From Pseudomonadota bacterium (GTDB taxonomy: Bacteria; Pseudomonadota; Gammaproteobacteria; Steroidobacterales; Steroidobacteraceae), in the NCBI GenBank assembly GCA_947454665.1, contig CANGMU010000034.1:1-15764 (forward strand): a stretch of DNA of 15,764 bases. The letters are read 5' to 3'. The notes under the pieces were generated by a model, which ran no database searches, was not told the origin of the DNA, and saw nothing but the letters and a program-made list of their open reading frames with translations. Of the stretch, positions 7,568-13,363 are shown piece after piece. How positions within the stretch are numbered: position 1 is the first letter of the stretch; each line of letters starts with the position of its first letter. The translations under genes and the position numbers were made by a program.

Positions 7568-7591
7568 AAAGCCCTTTCAAACAAGGCCTTT
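7568..7591 (+). terminator. Weak candidate terminator after yggT
   Basis: Imperfect hairpin: AAAGCCCTT (7568-7576), 6-nt loop, AAGGCCTTT (7583-7591), with one C-C mismatch. The right arm ends in only three T. It lies 26 nt after the yggT stop and is the best terminator candidate for yggS-proC-yggT. Confidence 0.3.
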
Positions 7592-7666
7592 CAGCCGGAT
7601 TCTTCCGAGATCGCCTCATGCGTGATGCACCAAGTTGTTGCGTGGATGCCGCAGTGGCGTGTTCGC

Positions 7667-7688
7667 AAACCCTATAAAACAAGGGTTT
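7667..7688. other. Inverted repeat in the HU-like gene's upstream region
   Basis: AAACCCT (7667-7673) and AGGGTTT (7682-7688) form a perfect 7-bp inverted repeat around the AT-rich loop ATAAAACA. It lies about 130-150 nt upstream of the HU-like start and about 30 nt before the candidate -35. It could be an operator or part of a terminator (the right arm runs into TTTT); nothing in the sequence decides between these. Confidence 0.35.
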
Positions 7689-7716
7689 TCCGACATGCCA
7701 CGTGGCTGAAATCTGT

Positions 7717-7744
7717 TTGCGCGCCGGAAACCGTGTGCTATGTT
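7717..7744 (+). promoter_or_regulatory. Candidate promoter of the HU-like gene, extended -10 type
   Basis: TTGCGC (7717-7722) and TATGTT (7739-7744) are 16 nt apart, and TGC precedes the -10, giving an extended -10 element that can offset the weak -35. The predicted start near 7751 would leave a leader of about 65 nt containing the hairpin at 7761-7779. Confidence 0.4.
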
Positions 7745-7760
7745 TCCGCTCGATCGCTTC

Positions 7761-7779
7761 TGCGGGGGTTTTCCCCGCA
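7761..7779 (+). promoter_or_regulatory. 5' leader hairpin before the HU-like gene
   Basis: TGCGGGG (7761-7767), 5-nt loop GTTTT, CCCCGCA (7773-7779): a perfect 7-bp stem followed by an A-rich stretch, then AGGAG at 7801-7805. There is no downstream T run on the plus strand, so it is more likely an mRNA 5' stabiliser or translational control element than a terminator. Confidence 0.4.
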
Positions 7780-7815
7780 AAAGAAAACTACAAACTTCGC
7801 AGGAGTATCCTGAAC

Positions 7816-8127
7816 ATGGCGAAAAAGGGCGGCCCGCCGACCAAGTCCGAGATCGTTGCGACCATCTCGAAAGAGACCGAACTGTCGCGTAAGCAGGTGA
7901 GCGCGGTTTTCGACGCGCTGCACACCATCATCCGCAAGAGCCTGCGTGGCCACGGCCTCGTGACCCTTCCGGGCCTGCTGAAGCTCAAGGTCGTCAAGAA
8001 GCCGGCCACCAAGGCGCGTGAGGGTGTCAACCCGTTCACGGGCGAGAAGCAGATGTTCAAGGCCAAGCCGGCCAGCAAGAAGGTTCGCGCGCTGCCGCTG
8101 AAGAACCTGAAGGCGATGGTTAACTAA
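7816..8127 (+). CDS. HU/IHF-like histone-like DNA-binding protein
   Basis: 103 residues from ATG 7816, chosen because AGGAG (7801-7805) is 10 nt upstream and the HU fold begins here; a longer frame from 7702 is unsupported. HU proteins are dimeric nucleoid proteins that bend DNA. Seen: the helical N-terminal part TKSEIVATISKETELSRKQV through IIRKSL, the central HGLVTLPGLLKLKV strand region, and the DNA-binding arm with VNPFTGEK (71-78), where P73 corresponds to the intercalating proline of HU. It departs from ordinary HU in lacking the GFG turn (it reads LPGLLKLKV) and in being Lys-rich in the arm (KKPATKAREG, KAKPASKK). It is likely a divergent HU paralogue. It stands alone with its own promoter region and terminator. 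Confidence 0.88.
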   Translation: MAKKGGPPTKSEIVATISKETELSRKQVSAVFDALHTIIRKSLRGHGLVTLPGLLKLKVVKKPATKAREGVNPFTGEKQMFKAKPASKKVRALPLKNLKAMVN

Positions 8128-8147
8128 GGGGCTCGCGTCCCGCAGCT

Positions 8148-8167
8148 GCGCAGGCTTCGGCCTGCGC
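8148..8167 (+). other. UUCG-tetraloop hairpin in the 3' UTR of the HU-like gene
   Basis: GCGCAGGC (8148-8155), loop TTCG (8156-8159), GCCTGCGC (8160-8167): a perfect 8-bp stem closed by the very stable C(UUCG)G loop. It sits between the stop codon and the terminator at 8176-8207. It probably blocks 3' exonucleases or assists termination; no T run follows it. Confidence 0.65.
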
Positions 8168-8175
8168 GCCGCACG

Positions 8176-8209
8176 AAAGCCCGGGCCCCGCAAGGTTCCC
8201 GGGCTTTTT
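8176..8209 (+). terminator. Rho-independent terminator of the HU-like gene
   Basis: AAAGCCCGGG (8176-8185) pairs perfectly with CCCGGGCTTT (8198-8207) around a 12-nt loop, followed by a T run (8205-8209). It terminates the HU-like transcript. The alpha/beta hydrolase on the minus strand ends at 8214, so the same stem may also stop transcription from that side, though its T run there is only three bases. Confidence 0.85.
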
Positions 8210-8213
8210 CGTA

Positions 8214-8876
8214 TCAAGCCGCCGCGGACCGGATATGCACCAGCACGGCGTCACGCAGGTCGTTCAGGTGTCCGTGAAAGAAGTGCCCAACACCGGGCAT
8301 CAGCACCAGCTCGGGACGTGGCGAGATCCTCGCTGCGAAGTCTGCGACTTCCGCGGCAGGAATGACCTCGTCGGCATCGCCCTGCACGACGAGCCAAGGA
8401 CAGCCCGGCGCACGCACTTCGGCAGGCGAGGCATGGAAGCGAGTGAAAGCCGGTGCAACGGTCACCAGCCGCGACACGTGGCCCGCTTCGGGTCGCGACG
8501 ATGCCGCCAAGGCGATGCGTCCGCCGAAGGAAAACCCGCCGAGCCACAACGCGGCGCTCGGCCAGCGCGCCCGACCCAGCGCAATGGCCGCCAGCGCGTC
8601 ATCGACTTCGCCGCGGCCTTCATCGTGCGTGCCTTCGCTTTCGCCAACGCCGCGGAAGTTGAAGCGGATCGTCGGCACCCCGAGTTCCTGGAACGTGCGG
8701 GCCAGCGTCGTGACGACCTTGTTGTCCATCGTCCCACCGTGCAGCGGGTGCGGATGGCAGACGACGGCAAAGGCCGTGGGCTGTACGTCCCGCGACTCCC
8801 GCGGATCCTCGATGACGACCTGCAAGCGCCCCGCCGGGCCCGCAGTGTGCAACTTCTCGGGGCGCGGCGGACTCAT
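8214..8876 (-). CDS. Alpha/beta hydrolase (COG2945-type)
   Basis: 220 residues. A cytoplasmic serine hydrolase fold with no signal peptide. Seen: the oxyanion region CHPHPLHGGTMDNKVV (40-55), FNFRGVGESEG (72-82), nucleophile elbow GFSFGG with S116, acid region QGDADEVIP (D167 or D169), and catalytic-position H198 in GVGHFFHG. The HPHPLxGGTMDNKVV signature marks a widespread proteobacterial family of small hydrolases of unknown substrate. Its ATG overlaps the msrB stop as ATGA (8873-8876), so it is translationally coupled as the last gene of htpG-msrB-hydrolase. The context suggests a stress role; the substrate cannot be inferred. Confidence 0.9.
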   Translation of the reverse strand: MSPPRPEKLHTAGPAGRLQVVIEDPRESRDVQPTAFAVVCHPHPLHGGTMDNKVVTTLARTFQELGVPTIRFNFRGVGESEGTHDEGRGEVDDALAAIALGRARWPSAALWLGGFSFGGRIALAASSRPEAGHVSRLVTVAPAFTRFHASPAEVRAPGCPWLVVQGDADEVIPAAEVADFAARISPRPELVLMPGVGHFFHGHLNDLRDAVLVHIRSAAA

Positions 8877-9271
8877 GCCGGATCCGGAACAAAATCGAGC
8901 GAAGCGGAGTTGATGCAGTAACGCAGGCCCGTGGGCTCGGGGCCGTCATCGAAGACATGGCCCAGGTGGGATTCACAGTGCGCGCAGGTCACTTCCGTGC
9001 GCACCATGCCATGGCTCGTGTCCCGGTGTTGCCGGATGCGCTCGCCAGCCAGGGGCAGCCAGAAGCTGGGCCAGCCACAGTGCGCATCGAACTTCGTATC
9101 CGAACGGAACAGCTCGCTGCCGCAGCACACGCAGACGTAGGTTCCCGATTCCTTGTGCGTGGCGTATTTGCCGGTGAAGGGCCGCTCCGTGCCCTTTTCC
9201 TGCGTCACGTGGTACTGCAGGGACGAAAGGCGTCCGCGCAGCGCTTCCGGAGTGGGCTTGGGGCGGCTCAT
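8873..9271 (-). CDS. msrB: Peptide-methionine (R)-S-oxide reductase
   Basis: 132 residues, normal length for a single-domain MsrB. It reduces the R-epimer of methionine sulfoxide in proteins, usually recharged by thioredoxin. Seen: zinc-binding pairs C47/C50 (CVCCG) and C96/C99 (CAHC), HCGWPSF (64-70), HLGHVFDDG (102-110), and catalytic C119 in LRYCINSASLDF. C65 in the HCGWPSF segment is a plausible resolving cysteine. No signal peptide is present, so it is cytoplasmic. The start overlaps the htpG stop as ATGA (9268-9271), and the stop overlaps the hydrolase start the same way, placing methionine repair directly in a chaperone operon. Confidence 0.96.
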   Translation of the reverse strand: MSRPKPTPEALRGRLSSLQYHVTQEKGTERPFTGKYATHKESGTYVCVCCGSELFRSDTKFDAHCGWPSFWLPLAGERIRQHRDTSHGMVRTEVTCAHCESHLGHVFDDGPEPTGLRYCINSASLDFVPDPA

Positions 9272-11169
9272 GCCGCCGCCCCGACGAGCTTCACCAGCAC
9301 GCGATTCAGACGGCGCACGTAGTCGCCCGGGTTGGCGACCTGGCCCTGCTCGGTGAGCTGAGCCTGGTCGAAGAGCAACTGCGCCAGCTCGGTGAAGTCC
9401 TCGCCTTCGACCTTCTGCAGGCGTTCAACGAGCGGGTGTGTCAGGTTCACCTCGAGACGCGGCTTGCCGGCCGGCATCTCCCGACCCGCAGCAGCCAGCA
9501 TGCGGCGCATCTGCTCGCCGATGTCATCCTCATCCCGCGTCAGACAGGCCGGCGATTCGGTCAGTCGGGAACTGCTGCGCACGCCGGCGACACCATCGCC
9601 GAGCGCCGCGGCCACGCGGTCGAAGAAATCCTTGTGTGCCTCGTCGGCGGCCTCGCTGGCCTTCTTTTCCGCCTCGTCCTCGAGCTTGCCGAGGTCCAGG
9701 TCGCCGCGCGCGGCGTCCTGGAAAGGCTTGCCCTCGAACTCGTGCAGCTGACCCATGATCCACGGGTCCACGCGGTCGCCCAGCAGCAGCACTTCGATGC
9801 CCTTGGCACGCAGCCGCTCGATGAAGGGGCTGGAACGTGCAGCCGCTCGGCTTTCGGCCAGTACGTAATAGATGCGCTCCTGGCCTTCTTTCATGCGGGC
9901 GACATAGTCGGCCAGCGCCACGCCGTCTTCATCACCGGCTTCGTGCGTGCTGGCGAAGCGCAGCAGCGGCAGGATCTTGTCGCGGTTGCCGAAGTCCTCG
10001 CCGACGCCCTCCTTCAGCGCCTGGCCGAATTCCTTCCAGAACGTGCGGTATTTCTCCGGCTCGTCCTTGGACAGGCGGGATACGAGGTCGAGGCCGCGCT
10101 TGGTCAGCGCGTTGCGCATGGCCTCGACTTCCGGGTCCTTCTGCAGCAGCTCGCGCGAAACGTTCAGCGGCAGGTCGCTGGAATCGAGCACGCCCTTGAT
10201 GAAGCGCAGGTACATCGGCAGGAACTGCTCGGCGTCGTCCATGATGTAGACGCGCTTGACGTGCAGTTTCAGGCCGCGCGAGGCATCGCGGTGCCAGAGG
10301 TCGAACGGCGCCTGCGAGGGGATATACAGCAGGCTCGTGTATTCGCGCTTGCCCTCGACCTTGTTGTGGCTCCACGCCAGCGGCGGCGAACCGTCGTGCG
10401 TGATGTGGCGATAGAACTCGACGTACTCCTCGTCCTTGAGTTCGGCGCGCGGACGGGTCCACAGCGCCTGGGCCTGGTTCACCGCCTCGAATTCGAGCGT
10501 CGCGGCGCCCTGCTTCGCCATGTGCACGGGGAAGGCGATGTGGTCGGAATAGCGGCGCACGAGCTGGCGCAGCTTCCAGGCATCGGCGAATTCCTTCGCG
10601 TCATCCTTCAGGTGCAACACGATCGTCGTGCCGCGCTCGGCGCGCTCGATCGTCTCGACGGTGTAATCGCCGTCGGCCGCAGACTCCCAGCGGACACCGT
10701 CGGCAGCGTGCTCGCCGGCCTTGCGGGAGCGCACTTCGACGCGGTCCGCGACGATGAAGGCCGAATAGAAGCCCACACCGAACTGGCCGATCAGCTGGGA
10801 ATCCTTCTGCGCGTCACCGGTGAGCTTGCCGAAGAACTCGGCCGTGCCGGACTTGGCGATCGTGCCCAGGTGCGCGACGGCTTCATCGCGCGTCATGCCG
10901 ATGCCGTTGTCGCGGATCGACAGTGTGCCGGCCTCCGCGTCGTGCTCGATCCAGATGCCCAGTTCCTTCTCGTCGCCCAGCAAGGCCGGGTCGGCGATCG
11001 ACAGGAAGCGCAGCTTGTCGTTGGCGTCGGAGGCGTTGGAAATCAGCTCGCGGAGGAAGATCTCGCGATGGCTGTAGAGCGAGTGGATCATGAGCTTCAG
11101 GAGCTCACGGACCTCGGCTTTGAAGCCTCGGGTCTCCGGGGCGGCGCCCGGCGTCGTCTCGGCGGTCAT
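9268..11169 (-). CDS. htpG: Molecular chaperone HtpG (Hsp90)
   Basis: 633 residues from ATG 11169, preceded by GGAG at an 11-nt spacing; a GTG four codons upstream (11181) is possible but has no room for a ribosome-binding site. HtpG is the bacterial Hsp90, an ATP-dependent dimeric chaperone in the cytosol. Seen in the GHKL ATPase domain: LRELISNASDANDKL (39-53, E41 and N45), IRDNGIGM (85-92), and the lid-end loop GQFGVGFYS (128-136). The middle domain follows, with the conserved SSDLPLNVSRELLQ, and then the C-terminal dimerisation domain. Length is near the 624 residues of E. coli. A heat-shock-type promoter lies directly upstream (11212-11240), and it begins a tight operon with msrB and a hydrolase. 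Confidence 0.97.
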   Translation of the reverse strand: MTAETTPGAAPETRGFKAEVRELLKLMIHSLYSHREIFLRELISNASDANDKLRFLSIADPALLGDEKELGIWIEHDAEAGTLSIRDNGIGMTRDEAVAHLGTIAKSGTAEFFGKLTGDAQKDSQLIGQFGVGFYSAFIVADRVEVRSRKAGEHAADGVRWESAADGDYTVETIERAERGTTIVLHLKDDAKEFADAWKLRQLVRRYSDHIAFPVHMAKQGAATLEFEAVNQAQALWTRPRAELKDEEYVEFYRHITHDGSPPLAWSHNKVEGKREYTSLLYIPSQAPFDLWHRDASRGLKLHVKRVYIMDDAEQFLPMYLRFIKGVLDSSDLPLNVSRELLQKDPEVEAMRNALTKRGLDLVSRLSKDEPEKYRTFWKEFGQALKEGVGEDFGNRDKILPLLRFASTHEAGDEDGVALADYVARMKEGQERIYYVLAESRAAARSSPFIERLRAKGIEVLLLGDRVDPWIMGQLHEFEGKPFQDAARGDLDLGKLEDEAEKKASEAADEAHKDFFDRVAAALGDGVAGVRSSSRLTESPACLTRDEDDIGEQMRRMLAAAGREMPAGKPRLEVNLTHPLVERLQKVEGEDFTELAQLLFDQAQLTEQGQVANPGDYVRRLNRVLVKLVGAAA

Positions 11170-11211
11170 GGTCAGGAACACTCCGTCAGGACAGGGAATT
11201 CGTCCCGCGGA

Positions 11212-11240
11212 GAGTGGGGGCGAAAGCCCCGTGATTCAAG
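11212..11240 (-). promoter_or_regulatory. Candidate sigma32 (heat-shock) promoter of htpG
   Basis: On the minus strand CTTGAA (11240-11235) is followed after 15 nt by CCCCACTC (11219-11212). This matches the sigma32 consensus CTTGAA, 13-17 nt, CCCCATNT, perfectly in the -35 and in five leading -10 positions. The predicted start near 11205 leaves a leader of about 36 nt. The -35 contains the TGA stop of the upstream 73-residue gene. Confidence 0.72.
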
Positions 11241-11457
11241 CGCCGGCGTCGGGCGTGTCTTCGTCCCAGGTCACGCGGACCTTTTCGGCCCAGCGCTTGT
11301 AATTGGTGAGACTGCCGAGGTTGCGGCTGATGGCCGCTTGCCGGCCACGGCCCCGTTCCGTGCGCGCAACCCATTCGTCGTAGCGCTCGGTATTGCCCAG
11401 CACGCTGACCTCGCCGCTGACGGCGCTGTCCTCGACCGGCTTGTCCGGGTTGCTCAT
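11236..11457 (-). CDS. Small charged protein of unknown function (73 aa)
   Basis: Not recognised. 73 residues from ATG 11457, chosen because AGAGGGG lies 10 nt upstream; a start at 11484 would add nine residues across this site. The protein is hydrophilic, with an acidic N-terminus, a central basic stretch (RTERGRGRQ), then NLGSLTNYKRWAEKVRVTW and an acidic tail. There is no signal peptide, membrane segment or cysteine. The YDEWV and NYKRWAEK segments look like short helices. It lies 66 nt upstream of htpG on the same strand and could be read into the operon, but htpG also has its own promoter overlapping this stop. The good Shine-Dalgarno and clean frame support it as a real gene. Confidence 0.6.
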   Translation of the reverse strand: MSNPDKPVEDSAVSGEVSVLGNTERYDEWVARTERGRGRQAAISRNLGSLTNYKRWAEKVRVTWDEDTPDAGA

Positions 11458-11582
11458 GGTGGGGAAACCCCTCTGATCTTTCACGCAGCCAAGGCTACGC
11501 AGACGGGCCGGCTCCGGACAGGAACTGCATCACAACGCCGGTCAACAGAAGATGCGGTAACAGGGCGTGTAGCCGAATCCCT

Positions 11583-12137
11583 TCAGGGCAGGATGTCGAT
11601 GGGGATGCTGTTGCGCGCCAGGAGCCAGATTTCGACCATGTCGGCGTTCGACACCGCAATGCAGCCGTCGGTCCAATCATGCGCGTCGTACCAGGCCCGT
11701 TCACGCTTGGGGGTGTTGGGCAGGCCGTGGATCATGATGGCACCGCCGGGTGCCCAGCCGTTGTCTTTCGCCCGTTTCACGTCCGTCTCGTTCGGGTAGG
11801 AAACCTGGATCGAGAGGAAATAGTCGCTGCGCGGATTGCGGCGCGTGATCTGGTAACGCCCTTCCGGCGTACGGAAGTCGCCTTCGCGCTCCTTGTGGCC
11901 CTGCGGCTGCAGGCCCAGCGCCACCTTGTAGCTGCGCAGGACCTCGTTGCCACGCAGCAGCTCGAGCCGCCGCTCGCCCTTGCGCACGACGATGCGATCC
12001 GCAAGCGGCAACTGGACCGTGCCCGACTCGCCCGTCGTGTAGGTCGGTGGCGCGGGCCGCGTTTCGGCTGCCGACGTCGGCTGCACCAGCAGCGCGACCG
12101 CGAACAGTGGAAGGATCGTCAGGTAACGGTGCATCAC
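11583..12137 (-). CDS. Secreted L,D-transpeptidase (YkuD domain, YafK/DpaA-like)
   Basis: 184 residues from GTG 12137, or one fewer from ATG 12134. An N-terminal signal peptide (hydrophobic 6-20, cleavage near TSAA at 24) sends it to the periplasm. YkuD enzymes use a catalytic cysteine to form 3-3 crosslinks or attach or detach Lpp at meso-diaminopimelate. Seen: EGDFRTPEGRYQITRRNP (85-102), MIHGLPN with H137, and DWTDGCIAVSNADM with catalytic C159. The TDGCIAV form, rather than SHGCIR, resembles the YafK/DpaA branch, so it may cleave or make murein-protein links; that is inference. There is no Shine-Dalgarno sequence, and TATACT ends 6 nt upstream of the GTG. It lies 37 nt downstream of the transglycosylase. 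Confidence 0.92.
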   Translation of the reverse strand: MMHRYLTILPLFAVALLVQPTSAAETRPAPPTYTTGESGTVQLPLADRIVVRKGERRLELLRGNEVLRSYKVALGLQPQGHKEREGDFRTPEGRYQITRRNPRSDYFLSIQVSYPNETDVKRAKDNGWAPGGAIMIHGLPNTPKRERAWYDAHDWTDGCIAVSNADMVEIWLLARNSIPIDILP

Positions 12138-12143
12138 GCGGCG

Positions 12144-12149
12144 AGTATA
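12144..12149 (-). promoter_or_regulatory. Candidate -10 of the L,D-transpeptidase, leaderless spacing
   Basis: TATACT (minus strand, 5/6 to consensus) ends 6 nt before GTG 12137 and 9 nt before ATG 12134, in the 37-nt gap after the transglycosylase. No convincing -35 is at 16-18 nt. Transcription would begin at the start codon; no ribosome-binding site is seen. Confidence 0.45.
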
Positions 12150-12174
12150 GGGGGCGACCGTGGGCGGCGCGTCG

Positions 12175-13338
12175 TCAGCGCAGGCTGGATGCGAGCCGCT
12201 CGGAAGGGGCCAGCGCGGCAGCCAGGCGCTCGCTGGTCCACTCGCTGGCCTCTTCGGGCAGACGAAGCAGATAACCCCGCGGCACGCGACGCTTGCCCGA
12301 CCACACGGCCGGCAGCAGCGCAGGGTTGAGCTCGCGAAGCTGCGCGCGTCCCACCTGCGTCACGCGCAGCAAGGTCGACACGGGCACATTGGACGGCACC
12401 TCCACTTCGTGGAAGCGCTCGGTGGTTCGACGCTCGACCGGTCCGAAATAACGGGCCGGGTCGCGGTCGATCTCCAGCGCCGCCAGGAAGGAGACGTAGA
12501 AGTTGCGCGAGGCGAAGCCGAAGCTCGGGCTGTGGTGGCCCCGTACGATGGTCGCGATGTCGGACGTGCCCAGCTCGTCCCGCGCACGACGCATGCCGGC
12601 AGCGCCATGGTTGTAGGCGGTCAATGCCAGCGGCCAGGTGCCCAGCAAACGGTAGTTGTAGGCGAGCAGCTCGGCCGCCGCCTCGGTGGCCCGGAAAGGA
12701 TCCATGCGTTCGTCCACGGCATCGTCGATGCGCAGGAAGCGACGACCCGTCGAGCGCATGAACTGCCACAGCCCTGCCGCACCGACTTTCGAATAGGCCG
12801 CCGGATTGAACGAGGATTCGACGTGCGGCAGGGCCGCGATCTCCGGCGGCAGGCCATGCCTGGCAAGCGTCTCGGCGATGTACGGACCCCAGATGCCGGC
12901 GCGCTGCAGACCTTCCCGGAACCGGTTGGCCTGGCCCAGCTGGAAGCGGATGCCGGCCGCCGCCTGCTCGAAGCGCTCTGGCACGGCCTGGGGCCCGAAC
13001 AAGGCCGCGACGCGAAGCTCTTCTTCGCCGGGATCGGCAAGGCCCTCCGAGAGGCGCCGCAACACCGCGCGGTAATGGTCCCGTCGCGCGTCGATGACTT
13101 CGCGGCGCTCGGCCGTCGTGGCTTCCGGATCCAGCTGCACCGTCTCGTAGACGATACCAAGGTCATGCTCGTCGTGCAGGAAGCCCGCGCTGGTCGTGAC
13201 CTCCGTATAAACGCGTACCCAGAAGCGCACGTCGCGGTCGAGCTCGGGGGGACGGGGCAGCAGGTCATCGGCCGCTGCCGCCAGCAGTGGCGTCAGCAGC
13301 AGGATCGCAAGCCACAGCTTCCGGACCCGCCTGTTCAT
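12175..13338 (-). CDS. Secreted lytic transglycosylase, GH23, MltD-like without LysM
   Basis: 387 residues from ATG 13338, where a signal peptide starts (RRVRK then hydrophobic 8-22, cleavage near LAAAA); a longer frame to 13416 would bury it. Lytic transglycosylases cleave glycan strands to 1,6-anhydromuropeptides in the periplasm. Seen: the catalytic motif LPHVESSFNPAAYS with E174, GAAGLWQFM (187-194), MDPFRATEAAAELL, and LALTAYNHGAAGM (238-249), the typical MltD/Slt35-like order. A C-terminal domain with VPSNVPVSTLL and ELNPALLPA resembles the linker before LysM in MltD, but no LysM follows. It has no lipobox cysteine, unlike E. coli MltD. It is adjacent to the L,D-transpeptidase on the same strand and divergent from the phosphorylase. 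Confidence 0.9.
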   Translation of the reverse strand: MNRRVRKLWLAILLLTPLLAAAADDLLPRPPELDRDVRFWVRVYTEVTTSAGFLHDEHDLGIVYETVQLDPEATTAERREVIDARRDHYRAVLRRLSEGLADPGEEELRVAALFGPQAVPERFEQAAAGIRFQLGQANRFREGLQRAGIWGPYIAETLARHGLPPEIAALPHVESSFNPAAYSKVGAAGLWQFMRSTGRRFLRIDDAVDERMDPFRATEAAAELLAYNYRLLGTWPLALTAYNHGAAGMRRARDELGTSDIATIVRGHHSPSFGFASRNFYVSFLAALEIDRDPARYFGPVERRTTERFHEVEVPSNVPVSTLLRVTQVGRAQLRELNPALLPAVWSGKRRVPRGYLLRLPEEASEWTSERLAAALAPSERLASSLR

Positions 13339-13344
13339 AAGGGA

Positions 13345-13350
13345 AATATA
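13345..13350 (-). promoter_or_regulatory. Candidate -10 of the transglycosylase, leaderless spacing
   Basis: TATATT on the minus strand (5/6 to consensus) ends 6 nt before ATG 13338. TCTGTT lies 17 nt upstream as a weak -35, inside the divergent phosphorylase coding sequence. There is no Shine-Dalgarno in the short interval. It is adjacent to the plus-strand -10 at 13351-13356. Confidence 0.45.
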
Positions 13351-13356
13351 TATCAT
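13351..13356 (+). promoter_or_regulatory. Candidate -10 of the phosphorylase gene, leaderless spacing
   Basis: TATCAT (5/6 to consensus) ends 7 nt before ATG 13364; no Shine-Dalgarno is present. No good -35 is seen at 16-18 nt, where it would fall in the divergent gene. The 25-nt interval between the two divergent start codons must hold both -10 elements. Confidence 0.42.
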
Positions 13357-13363
13357 CGGTCGA

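Noticed and set aside
7673..7678. TATAAA as an upstream -10 of the HU-like gene
   Set aside because: No usable -35 lies 16-18 nt upstream (the nearest TTGCGT is 29 nt away), and the box lies within an inverted repeat.
7702..7815. N-terminal extension of the HU-like frame upstream of 7816
   Set aside because: Strong AGGAG lies before 7816, the extension crosses the candidate promoter and leader hairpin, and HU proteins start at the helix found there.
11217..11230. GGGGC-GAAA-GCCCC hairpin between htpG and the 73-residue gene
   Set aside because: It falls inside the sigma32-like promoter spacer and -10; the symmetry is most simply a by-product of C-rich promoter bases, and no T run follows.
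9436..11799. 787-codon plus-strand open frame opposite htpG
   Set aside because: The minus strand encodes a complete HtpG with conserved Hsp90 motifs. The plus-strand translation shows no family signature and runs across several genes.
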